Source: Plantactinospora sp. BC1
GTDB taxonomy: Bacteria > Actinomycetota > Actinomycetes > Mycobacteriales > Micromonosporaceae
NCBI RefSeq assembly: GCF_003030345.1
Contig: NZ_CP028158.1
Span: 3,100,001 to 3,164,000 of the forward strand
Direction: 5' to 3'
DNA: 64,000 nt
A program made the translations under genes and the position numbers. The notes under the pieces were generated by a model. That model was not told where the DNA came from. It ran no database searches and was given only the letters and a program-made list of their open reading frames with translations. Positions 14,983-22,632 of the stretch are shown here, piece after piece. Position 1 is the first letter of the stretch; each line of letters begins with the position of its first letter.

Positions 14983-17343
14983 TCAGCCGATCATCAGGTA
15001 GCGGGTCACCACCCCGGCGGCGGCGGTGACCGCCTGGCGTAGCGTCGCGGCGGCGTCCACGATGCCGGCGTCCAGCGCGGTGACGTACGAGCCGCCGACC
15101 ACGTCGAAGGTGACCCCCGGGCCACGGCGGCGCAGGTCGGCCGGCCCGGCGGCCGGGTTCCGCCCGGCGTTGCGCATCAACTCCTCGTACGGCGCGGCCA
15201 GCGCCTCGACCACCACCGCGTAGCCGAGCGCCTCGTCGCCGCCGCGCGGCACCCGGGGACCGATCCGCCCGGCGACGGTCAGCAGCGCCGCCCCGCCACC
15301 GGGTACGAGTCCCCACTCGACGGCCGCCTTCGCGTTGCGTACCGCGTCGTCGATCTGCCGTTTGCGCTTCTTGAGCTGCCCCTCGGTGGACTCGCCGACC
15401 CGGATCACCGCCACCCCGCCGCCCAGCCGGGCCAGCCGCTCCCGCAGCAGCTCCCGATCGTGCCCGTCCGGGCGCCGGGCCAGCTCCGCCCGCAGCCCCC
15501 GCACCCGGCGCCGGGCCAGGTCCGGGTCGCCGGCCCCGTCCACCAGGGTGGTGTCCCGGCGGGTGGTGATCACCTTGCGGGCGCCGCCCAGCACCTGACC
15601 GGTGGCGGCGGCGAGCCCACCCTCGGCGTCGCCGACCACCTGCGCCCCGGTGAGCAGCGCCAGGTCCGCCATCATGGTGCACCGCTCCTCGTCCGGCCAG
15701 GGCAGCCGCACCGCCACCGCGTCGAGGGTGTGCCGCATCTTCCCGACGATCAGCGCGGTGAGGGCGGCGTCCCGGATGTCCCGGGCGAAGACCGCCAGCG
15801 GCCGGCCGGAGCGGCCGACCTCGTCCAGCAGCGGCTGCAACTCCGGTACCCCGGAGAGCCGCTGGTCGACGATGAGGATCGACGGGTCGTCGAGTACCGC
15901 CTCCGCCTCCTCCGGATCGGTCACGAAGTACGGCGAGACGTGCCCGGCCGGCACCCGGATGCCCCGGGTGAGTTCGAGTTCGAGGCCGAAGAGGTTGCTC
16001 TCCTCGACGATCACCACGCCGTCCTTGCCGACCCGCTCCATCGCGGTGGCCAGCAGGTCGCCGACCACCTCGTCGCCGGAGGCGATCGTGGAGACCATCT
16101 GGAGCTGTTCCTTCGTCTCCACCGGCACGGCCAGGTCGCCCAGTTCGGCGAGGACCGCCAGCGCGGCGGACTCGATCCCCCGGCACAGCGCCACCGGGTT
16201 GGCGCCGGCCCGCAGCGCCACCGAGGCACCGTCCAGCATGGCCTGGGCGAGTACCACAGTGGTGGTGGCGCCGTCGCCGACCCGGTGCCGTACCCCCTCG
16301 ACCAGTTCCCGGACGTAGCTGGCGCCGATCGCGTCCCGGCTGTCGTACGCGGTGAAGAGCCGCACCACGCTCGCCGCGTCGGCCAGTTCGTGGTACGCCC
16401 CGGAGGCGTCCTCGACCAGCACCCGCCGGCCGAGCGGCCCGAAGGTGCGCCGCACCAGGTCGGCGCCGGCCCGGAAGCCCCGGGCGACGATCGCCTGGTG
16501 CCGGTTGTAGTTGCTAGGCCGGGGCACCGCCGCGGCGCTCGCCTCGACCACCCCGCCCGGCCGGTTCTCGCCGCTCCCCGGCGGGTCGGCCGTCGGCGGG
16601 ACGGTGGCGAGATAGATGTGCGGCTCGGCGTTGTAGGCGCTCCACTTCGGCTTCTGGTCCGGCCGGCGGCGGACCACCCCGTCGTGGACATACCGGAACA
16701 GCTCGTCGACGCCGACCCGCCCGTCGCCGTCCAGGTCGGCACCGCCGGTGGCCAGCCCCTCCAGCAGTACGTCGGTGAAGATCGAGCCACGGGGCGCGGA
16801 CTCCACCAGCCCGTCGGACTCGAAGGCGTACTCGTAGCTGTCGCAGGCACTGATCACCACGTACCCCCGGCCGACCTGGCCGTCCAGCGCACCCTGCGGC
16901 GCCGCCTTGAAGCCCTCGGCGAACGCACCGGCGAAACAGCAGTCCAGCACCAGGACCTTGGCGGCGGCCCGGCACGCCTCCAGTTGCTCGTTGACGAAGG
17001 AGCGGGAGATGGCGGTGCTGGCCGGTCGGGTCCGTACGGTGTTGGCGGCCGCGAAGTAGAGCCGGTGGAACGGGTCGACGATGCCGTGGCAGGAAAAGTA
17101 GAGCAGTACGAGGTCGTCGTTGACCCGGTCGGTGAGCAGGTCCTCGATCTCCCGGCGTACCTCCTGTTCGGCGGCGTCCTGCAAGGTACGGACGGTGAAG
17201 TTGCCGACCGACGGGTCCTCCAGCACCGCCGCCAGCCGTTCCACGTCCTGCTCGGGGGCGCGGAGCTGGTCCAGCGACGGGTCGTCGTACTCGCCGACCG
17301 CGACCAGCAGCGCGTAACGGCCGGTCGGCGGGTTAATCGGCAC
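14983..17343 (-). CDS. EACC1-associated caspase fused to GroEL-type chaperonin
   Basis: 786 residues from a GTG at 17343. Residues 8-250 are a caspase-fold protease (Peptidase C14): the strand LLYFSCHG gives catalytic His86, and VLVLDCCFAG gives Cys136 (the DCC position of metacaspases). Residues 203-214 form a canonical EF-hand loop (Asp203, Asp205, Asp207, Gly208, Glu214). A Pro/Gly linker (250-278) leads to a chaperonin domain (279-786): FGPLGRRVLVED, GDGATTTVVLAQ (Asp357 matches GroEL Asp87), VGKDGVVIVEES, DDAVRNAKAAVEWGLVPGGG (Asp666 matches GroEL Asp398). The chaperonin is near full length but lacks the GGM tail. The start overlaps the EACC1 stop by 11 bases. I infer an ATP-dependent ring carrying or gating proteases in a conflict or cell-death pathway. 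Confidence 0.92.
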   Translation of the reverse strand: MPINPPTGRYALLVAVGEYDDPSLDQLRAPEQDVERLAAVLEDPSVGNFTVRTLQDAAEQEVRREIEDLLTDRVNDDLVLLYFSCHGIVDPFHRLYFAAANTVRTRPASTAISRSFVNEQLEACRAAAKVLVLDCCFAGAFAEGFKAAPQGALDGQVGRGYVVISACDSYEYAFESDGLVESAPRGSIFTDVLLEGLATGGADLDGDGRVGVDELFRYVHDGVVRRRPDQKPKWSAYNAEPHIYLATVPPTADPPGSGENRPGGVVEASAAAVPRPSNYNRHQAIVARGFRAGADLVRRTFGPLGRRVLVEDASGAYHELADAASVVRLFTAYDSRDAIGASYVRELVEGVRHRVGDGATTTVVLAQAMLDGASVALRAGANPVALCRGIESAALAVLAELGDLAVPVETKEQLQMVSTIASGDEVVGDLLATAMERVGKDGVVIVEESNLFGLELELTRGIRVPAGHVSPYFVTDPEEAEAVLDDPSILIVDQRLSGVPELQPLLDEVGRSGRPLAVFARDIRDAALTALIVGKMRHTLDAVAVRLPWPDEERCTMMADLALLTGAQVVGDAEGGLAAATGQVLGGARKVITTRRDTTLVDGAGDPDLARRRVRGLRAELARRPDGHDRELLRERLARLGGGVAVIRVGESTEGQLKKRKRQIDDAVRNAKAAVEWGLVPGGGAALLTVAGRIGPRVPRGGDEALGYAVVVEALAAPYEELMRNAGRNPAAGPADLRRRGPGVTFDVVGGSYVTALDAGIVDAAATLRQAVTAAAGVVTRYLMIG

Positions 17344-17824
17344 CGGAGGAGCCGGTACCGCTCTGTGTCGGTGGCACGCCGAGCCACTCGACCACCATCT
17401 GCTCGGTGTCCTCGCCGGGGGCGCTGATCGTCAGGGTGCGTCGTCCGTCCCGCAGGACGATCCGGCGGGCGGCGCCGCGCTCCAGGAAGGCGACGGCGAC
17501 CTGGGCCAGCGCCGCGACGGTGGTGGCCGAGAAGAGGCCGGTGACCACGAGTTCGGCGAGTGATCCGGCGGCGCCGCCCTTGCGGACGGCCGGGCCGGTG
17601 CCGCCGTGGCCGCCGCCGGGCAGGTCGCCGAGGTCGGGCGGGGAGTCCGGTTCCTGCGGCGAGGGGTCGGGCGGGACCGGCGGATCGTCGACACCGGGCC
17701 GGACGACGTGCAGGATCGTCCGGGTGTGCAGCTCCCGAGCCAGCGCGGAGGCGGATTCGGCGTCGCCGCGCGTGCTACCGGGGACCGGCCCGGAAACCAG
17801 CAGAGTGAGCACACCACCATTCAT
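17333..17824 (-). CDS. Effector-associated constant component EACC1
   Basis: 163 residues from the ATG at 17824. The N-terminus is a short strand (VLTLLVSGPVPGS), the middle a Pro/Asp/Gly-rich variable stretch. The C-terminal part is a hydrophobic helix (LVVTGLFSATTVAALAQVAVAFL) followed by a beta hairpin (ARRIVLRDGRRTLTISAPG), the layout known for the EACC1 family. EACC1 genes accompany effector proteases (caspase, trypsin-like) in actinobacterial NTP-dependent conflict systems. Here the frame overlaps the caspase-GroEL gene directly, which fits. No ribosome binding site is seen at the ATG; translation may be leaderless, and a GTG at 17812 is an alternative. Biochemical role is unknown. Confidence 0.85.
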   Translation of the reverse strand: MNGGVLTLLVSGPVPGSTRGDAESASALARELHTRTILHVVRPGVDDPPVPPDPSPQEPDSPPDLGDLPGGGHGGTGPAVRKGGAAGSLAELVVTGLFSATTVAALAQVAVAFLERGAARRIVLRDGRRTLTISAPGEDTEQMVVEWLGVPPTQSGTGSSGAD

Positions 17825-17881
17825 AGAGTAATGGTGTCGTAACAATAAGTAACCACGTGTCGGGTTGCCGACACTCTCCCG

Positions 17882-19198
17882 TCAGCCTGCCGACACCGGC
17901 GCCCCGGCTCGGTCGGCGAGTGGGGTGGCGGGCGCGGCGGGCGCGTCCGGCCCGGCGGTTCCGGCGGGACGGCGGCGCAGCAGCATCGAGAAGACCGCGG
18001 CGGCGGCACAGAGCGCCCCGGCGACGTACCAGGCCAGGGTGTAGCTGCCGAGCTGGTCCCGGATCAGCCCCGCGCCGGTCGCCGCGACCGCCGCGCCGAC
18101 CTGGTGGGCGGCGAAGACCCAGCCGAACACCACGGCACCGGCGGCCCCGAAGTACTCCCGGCAGAGCGCGACCGTCGGCGGCACGGTGGCCACCCAGTCC
18201 AGCCCGTAGAAGATCACGAAGACCAGCATGCTCGGCCGGGCCGAGTCGCCGAAGAGGCTCGGCAGCACCAGCAGCGACAGCCCGCGCAGCGCGTAGTAGC
18301 CGGCGAGGAGTACCCGGCTGTCGAACCGGTCGGTGAGCCAGCCCGACGCGATGGTGCCGGCGATGTCGAAGAGCCCGACCAGGGCGAGCAGGCCGGCGGC
18401 GGCGGTCTCGGTCATCCCGTGGTCGTGCGCGGCCGGGATGAAGTGCGTGCCGACCAGCCCGTTCGTCGAGGCGCCGCAGATCGCGAAGCCGCCGGCGAGC
18501 AGCCAGAACGCCGGGGTCCGGGCGGCGGTGCGCAGCGCACGGATCGCCCGGGACGCCGCCCCGCCGGTCCGGGCCGGCGGGGGCACGACCTCGGTCGCAC
18601 CGTAGGGCGGCAGGCCCAGATCCGCCGGGTGGTCGCGCAGCAGCCACCCCACCAGGGGTACGACGGCCAGCGCCGACCCGGCCACCACCAGCGCCGCCGC
18701 CCGCCACCCGTACGCCGCGACCAGGTTCGCCAGCAGCGGCAGGAAGACGAGCTGTCCGGCGGCCCCTCCGGCGGTGAGTACCCCGGTGACCAGTCCCCGG
18801 CGCCGGACGAACCACCGCCCGGTCACGGTGGCCACGAAGGCGAGCGCCATCGACCCGGTACCCAGCCCGACGAGTACGCCCCAGCAGAGGATCAGTTCGG
18901 CGCTGGTCCGCATGAAGACGGTCAGCCCGCTGCCGGCGGCGACCAGGGTCAGCGCGGCGGCGACCACCCGCCGGATGCCGAACCGGTCCATCAGGGCGGC
19001 GGCGAACGGTGCGGTCAGCCCGAAGAGCAGCAGGTTGACCGAGACCGCGGCCGAGATGGTCGCCAGTGGCCAGCCGAACTCCTGGTGCAGCGGGTGCAGC
19101 AGGACAGACGGCGTGGCCCGGAACCCGGCGGCGCCGACCAGCGCGACGAAGGCGACGGCGGCGACCACCCAGGCGGGGTGCAGGCGGCGGGAACTCAC
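17882..19198 (-). CDS. Major facilitator superfamily transporter
   Basis: 438 residues from a GTG at 19198 (encoding MSSRRLHPAWVVAAVAF). Twelve hydrophobic segments are visible with the MFS loop 2-3 motif in MDRFGIRRVVAA and a matching second-half motif in GWLTDRFDSRVLLAG. The C-terminal 30 residues are a Pro/Ala tail. The pattern is closest to oxalate/formate-antiporter-like monocarboxylate MFS proteins. The gene diverges from the AraC-type regulator with 94 bases between, so it is the regulator's probable target. Confidence 0.9.
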   Translation of the reverse strand: MSSRRLHPAWVVAAVAFVALVGAAGFRATPSVLLHPLHQEFGWPLATISAAVSVNLLLFGLTAPFAAALMDRFGIRRVVAAALTLVAAGSGLTVFMRTSAELILCWGVLVGLGTGSMALAFVATVTGRWFVRRRGLVTGVLTAGGAAGQLVFLPLLANLVAAYGWRAAALVVAGSALAVVPLVGWLLRDHPADLGLPPYGATEVVPPPARTGGAASRAIRALRTAARTPAFWLLAGGFAICGASTNGLVGTHFIPAAHDHGMTETAAAGLLALVGLFDIAGTIASGWLTDRFDSRVLLAGYYALRGLSLLVLPSLFGDSARPSMLVFVIFYGLDWVATVPPTVALCREYFGAAGAVVFGWVFAAHQVGAAVAATGAGLIRDQLGSYTLAWYVAGALCAAAAVFSMLLRRRPAGTAGPDAPAAPATPLADRAGAPVSAG

Positions 19199-19292
19199 CC
19201 GACGAGTCTGCGGGCCGGCGGGGACCCGGACGAGTGGCTGGACAGCCAGGATGCGCAAGAATTGGGCCAACACGACGGAGAGCGGAGCAGCG

Positions 19293-20354
19293 GTGACCAC
19301 CAGCACGCCAGCGGGTACCCCGGTGGAGAGCGCCCCGAGCCCGGACGGGCCCGGTCCGGGCCGGCCCGGCCAACCACGGAGGCCGACGCCGCACCGGGTG
19401 GTGGTGCTCGCCCTGGACGGGGTGGTCGGGCTCGACCTCGGCACCCCGGCCCAGGTCTTCGGCACCGCCCGGGACGCCGACGGCGAGCCGCTCTACACCG
19501 TCACCACCTGCACCGCCGGCGGCCGGCCGGTGCGCAGCACCGCCGGGTTCCGGGTGCTGCCCGACCACGGGCTGGAGATCCTGGCCGACGCCGACACCGT
19601 CGTGCTGCCCGGCATCCACGACGGCCCGCCGCTGGTCGACGGGACCGTCGACCCGGAGATCCGGGCGGCGCTGCGCGAGGCGCACGACCGGGGCGTACGG
19701 ATCATGTCCATCTGCACCGGCGCCTTCGTACTCGCCGCCGCCGGGCTGCTGGACGACCGGCCGGCCACCACGCACTGGGCGTACGCCAACCGGTTCCGCC
19801 GGTTCCACCCGAGGGTACGGCTCGATCCCGAGGTGCTCTTCGTCGACGACGGTGACCTGCTCAGCTCGGCCGGGGTGGCGGCCGGCATCGACCTGTGCCT
19901 GCACGTGATCCGGACCGACCACGGCAGTCGGGTCGCCAACCGGTCGGCCCGGCGCTGCGTGGTGCCGTCGTGGCGGGACGGCGGGCAGGCCCAGTACATC
20001 GAACGGCCGCTGCCGGAGGTGGCGGCGGCCGGCACCGGGCGGACCAGGGAGTGGATCCAGCACCGGCTGCACGAACCGCTGACCCTGCCGCGGATGGCCG
20101 CGCACGCCAGCATGAGCGTCCGGACCTTCACCCGGCGGTTCCGCGAGGAGACCGGACTCAGCCCGGCACAGTGGCTGCTGCGGCAGCGCACCGAGCATGC
20201 CCGGCTGCTGCTGGAGACCACCGACCTCGGCGTCGACCAGGTGGCCCGGCGGTCCGGCTTCGGCACCGCCGCCGCGCTGCGGCAGCAGTTGCACCAGCGG
20301 ATCGGGGTACCGCCGACCGCCTACCGGCGTACCTTCCGAGCACCCAGCGGGTGA
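19293..20354 (+). CDS. GlxA-family transcriptional regulator (DJ-1/PfpI plus AraC HTH)
   Basis: 353 residues from a GTG at 19293 with GGAG 8 bases upstream. After a disordered Pro-rich lead of about 30 residues comes a DJ-1/PfpI domain (HRVVVLALDGVVGLDLGTPA to about residue 215), with the nucleophile-elbow analogue IMSICTGAFVLAAAGLL carrying a Cys. The AraC double helix-turn-helix covers residues 245-345 (LPRMAAHASMSVRTFTRRFR and VDQVARRSGFGTAAALRQQ). It probably regulates itself and the divergent MFS gene in response to a small metabolite. A strong hairpin follows immediately. Confidence 0.93.
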   Translation: MTTSTPAGTPVESAPSPDGPGPGRPGQPRRPTPHRVVVLALDGVVGLDLGTPAQVFGTARDADGEPLYTVTTCTAGGRPVRSTAGFRVLPDHGLEILADADTVVLPGIHDGPPLVDGTVDPEIRAALREAHDRGVRIMSICTGAFVLAAAGLLDDRPATTHWAYANRFRRFHPRVRLDPEVLFVDDGDLLSSAGVAAGIDLCLHVIRTDHGSRVANRSARRCVVPSWRDGGQAQYIERPLPEVAAAGTGRTREWIQHRLHEPLTLPRMAAHASMSVRTFTRRFREETGLSPAQWLLRQRTEHARLLLETTDLGVDQVARRSGFGTAAALRQQLHQRIGVPPTAYRRTFRAPSG

Positions 20355-20401
20355 GGAAGGGACCCCCGCAGATCGTGCTCCGTCGTAGCGGGGGCCCTTC
20401 C
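20355..20401. terminator. Bidirectional hairpin terminator
   Basis: GGAAGGGACCCCCGC at 20355-20369 pairs with GCGGGGGCCCTTCC at 20388-20401, with one bulge and an 18-base loop. It sits between the ends of two convergent genes, directly after the AraC-family stop. Confidence 0.8.
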
Positions 20402-20410
20402 GCACACACC

Positions 20411-21982
20411 TCAGGCGCAGGTGTTGCCGTTCAGGGTGAAGGCGGTCGGCGCCGGGTTCGGGCCGGTGTTCGAGGCGAGGAAGCTGAACTGGACCGTGCC
20501 GCCCGGCGGGATGTTCGCGTTCCAGTTGGCGTTCTGCGCGGTCACCACCGCGCCGGACTGGCTGCCCCGGGCGTTGTAGAACGAGCCGGCGCGCTGCGCG
20601 CCGGGCCAGGTCCAGCTCACCGTCCAGCCGCTGACCGGCTGGGTGCCGGTGTTGGTGACGGTCACGGTGGCGTTGAAGCCGGTCCCCCACTGCTGGTCGA
20701 CCCGGTAGGCGATCCGGCAGGCGGCCGGCGGGGCGGTGGTGCCGAACTCGATCCTGTGCAGTTGGCCCGGCAGGTCGTTGACCAGATACAGCTCGCCGTC
20801 GGCGTCCTGGCCGAGGCTGGTCGGCTGGATGGTCAGCTCGGTGAGCGCCCGGGTGGCGTACGCCCCGCCGGGGGCGGCCGGGGGCCGGACCACGAACGCC
20901 GTACCGGAGCAGTAGTCGGTGGCCAGGTAGGTGCCGGCGGCGATGTCGGCGTACTCCTCGCCCCGGTAGACGTACCCGCCGATCACGGCGCAGCCGTCGG
21001 TCGAGGTGCGGTACGAGTAGATCGGCTCGACGTACTGCGCGCCGGCCTGGCAGCGGTCGGGGTCGAAGACCTGCGGTCCCTCCCGGCAGGACCAGCCGAG
21101 GTTGGCGCCGGCCTGGTTCGCCCGCAGGTGGTCGATCTCCTCGAAGGTGCCCTGCCCGACGTCGGCGATCCAGAGCGAGCCGTCCCCGCCGAGGTCGTGC
21201 GAGAACTTCCACGGGTTGCGCAGCCCGTACGTCCAGATTTCCGGCCGGGCGTTGGCGGTGCCGACGAACGGGTTGTCCGCCGGTACGCAGTACGGCCGCC
21301 CGTCGCAGGAGCGGCTCACGTCCAGCCGGAGGATCTTGCCGAGCAGCGTGTTGAGGTTCTGCCCCGAGTTGAGTACGTCGTCGGAGCCGCCGCCGTCGCC
21401 GATGCTCCAGTAGAGGTGGCCGTCCGGGCCGAAGGCGACGTGCCCGCCGTTGTGGTTGGAGTATTCGGCGTGTGGCTGGGTCAGGATCACCTGCTCGCCG
21501 GCCGGCGGGATCGGCGTCTGGCCGGCGGTGGCGAGGGTGAATCGGGAGAGCGTGACGGTGCCCTCCGGCAGTGCGGTGTAGCTGACGTAGAGGGTCCGGC
21601 TCTGGCTGAAGTTCGGCGTGGTGACCAGGCCGAGCAGCCCGCGCTCGTTGCCGGAGGTGTCGACCCGGTCCCGGATGTCGAGCAGCGGGTCGGCGGCCAG
21701 CCCGGTCTCCGGGTGGTAGACCCGGATCGTCCCCTGCTTCTCGGCGATCAGCAGCCGGCCGCTGCCGTCGTCGGGGGCGAAGATCGCGGTCGGCCGCTGG
21801 AGTCCGAAGGCGACCTGGGTGGTGCTGACGGTGAGCTGGTCCAGGGGTGGCACCGCGGCCGCCGCCGCGTGCTCCGGGGCGGGCTGGCCGGAGGCGGGCG
21901 GCGCGCCGAAGGCGACGAGCGGGGCGATCAGGGCGGTCACGCCGACCAGGCAGAGCCGCCCGACGGATTGACGTCGCAGCAT
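20411..21982 (-). CDS. Secreted PQQ-type sugar (sorbosone) dehydrogenase with CBM2
   Basis: 523 residues from the ATG at 21982, chosen because GGGAG lies 6 bases upstream; an ATG at 21994 adds four residues. A Sec signal (MLRRQSVGRLCLVG, hydrophobic core, AxA-like GAPPASGQ) is followed by a six-bladed glucose/sorbosone dehydrogenase propeller at about residues 50-410. Hallmarks are NERGLLGLVTTPNF, HNGGHVAFGPDGHLYWSIGD, ILRLDV and WTYGLRNPWKFS. Residues 418-523 are a family 2 carbohydrate-binding module (CRIAYRVDQQWGTGFNATVT, paired Cys, surface Trp). It is thus an exported pyrroloquinoline-quinone-dependent oxidase of sugars held on cellulose or chitin, possibly feeding electrons to lytic oxygenases. 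A CebR-like operator lies upstream. Confidence 0.9.
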   Translation of the reverse strand: MLRRQSVGRLCLVGVTALIAPLVAFGAPPASGQPAPEHAAAAAVPPLDQLTVSTTQVAFGLQRPTAIFAPDDGSGRLLIAEKQGTIRVYHPETGLAADPLLDIRDRVDTSGNERGLLGLVTTPNFSQSRTLYVSYTALPEGTVTLSRFTLATAGQTPIPPAGEQVILTQPHAEYSNHNGGHVAFGPDGHLYWSIGDGGGSDDVLNSGQNLNTLLGKILRLDVSRSCDGRPYCVPADNPFVGTANARPEIWTYGLRNPWKFSHDLGGDGSLWIADVGQGTFEEIDHLRANQAGANLGWSCREGPQVFDPDRCQAGAQYVEPIYSYRTSTDGCAVIGGYVYRGEEYADIAAGTYLATDYCSGTAFVVRPPAAPGGAYATRALTELTIQPTSLGQDADGELYLVNDLPGQLHRIEFGTTAPPAACRIAYRVDQQWGTGFNATVTVTNTGTQPVSGWTVSWTWPGAQRAGSFYNARGSQSGAVVTAQNANWNANIPPGGTVQFSFLASNTGPNPAPTAFTLNGNTCA

Positions 21983-22050
21983 ATTCACTCCCATCGGTTA
22001 ACAGGAAGGTAATGCTGCGGACGATGCCTAGATCACCACGTCCCGGATGA

Positions 22051-22064
22051 TGGGAACGCTCCCA
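22051..22064. promoter_or_regulatory. CebR-like operator
   Basis: TGGGAACGCTCCCA matches 13 of 14 bases of the palindrome TGGGAGCGCTCCCA bound by CebR, the LacI-family cellobiose-sensing repressor of actinomycetes. It sits 68 bases upstream of the CBM2-dehydrogenase ATG, just past the stop of the next gene. No LacI-type gene is in the window, so the repressor would act from elsewhere. Confidence 0.75.
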
Positions 22065-22071
22065 TGCGCGA

Positions 22072-22542
22072 CTACCGCAGATCCGTACGCATGGCGCGCA
22101 ACTGTTCGAGGTGCGCCGGCAGGTGGAGCCGGCCGTGGATGTCGAGCATCCGTCCCCACGGCAGCGACTCCTCGATGTGCAGCTCGAAGCCCTCCCGCAG
22201 GTGCGAGTCGACCGGCGTCTCCGCCTCCGGCCCCAGCCGGTCCACCAGGGCGCAGAGCCGCTCGCTGGTGGACCGCAGCCGCTCGGCCAGCTCGGGCAGC
22301 CCGCCGTCGCGCGGCACCATCGCGTCCACCTGCGGGCGCAGCGTCGACTGCCCGTCGTAGTACGCCCACGGCGAGCCGGCCAGCACCGCCTCGGTCGCCT
22401 CGATCAGCAACTCGTCGTTGGCGGCGAGGTGCACCAGCACCTCCTCCACGGCCAACTCCCCCGGCGGCGGTGGCCCGAAGGAGCCCCCGTCGACCTCGGC
22501 GAGCAGGTCCGCGTACGCCCGGCGCAGCTCGGCCGTCTCCAC
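22072..22542 (-). CDS. DinB-superfamily protein
   Basis: 156 residues from a GTG at 22542 (encoding METAELRRAYADLLAE). The four-helix DinB/maleylpyruvate-isomerase-like layout is suggested by EEVLVHLAANDELLIEATEA, the usual first metal-ligand helix, and a terminal LPAHLEQLRAMRTDLR helix. The family is metal-dependent and often thiol-transferase-like; several members use mycothiol or bacillithiol. The substrate is unknown. Its stop lies 8 bases from the CebR-like operator of the next gene, so it is a separate unit. Confidence 0.72.
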   Translation of the reverse strand: METAELRRAYADLLAEVDGGSFGPPPPGELAVEEVLVHLAANDELLIEATEAVLAGSPWAYYDGQSTLRPQVDAMVPRDGGLPELAERLRSTSERLCALVDRLGPEAETPVDSHLREGFELHIEESLPWGRMLDIHGRLHLPAHLEQLRAMRTDLR

Positions 22543-22632
22543 CCGACCGAGTCTAGGAAGAGTTCGCCCGACCTGCCCGGTTATCGCCCGACCGCCCCGA
22601 CCCGGGCCGCCCGGGAACCGGGCCACCGGTGC

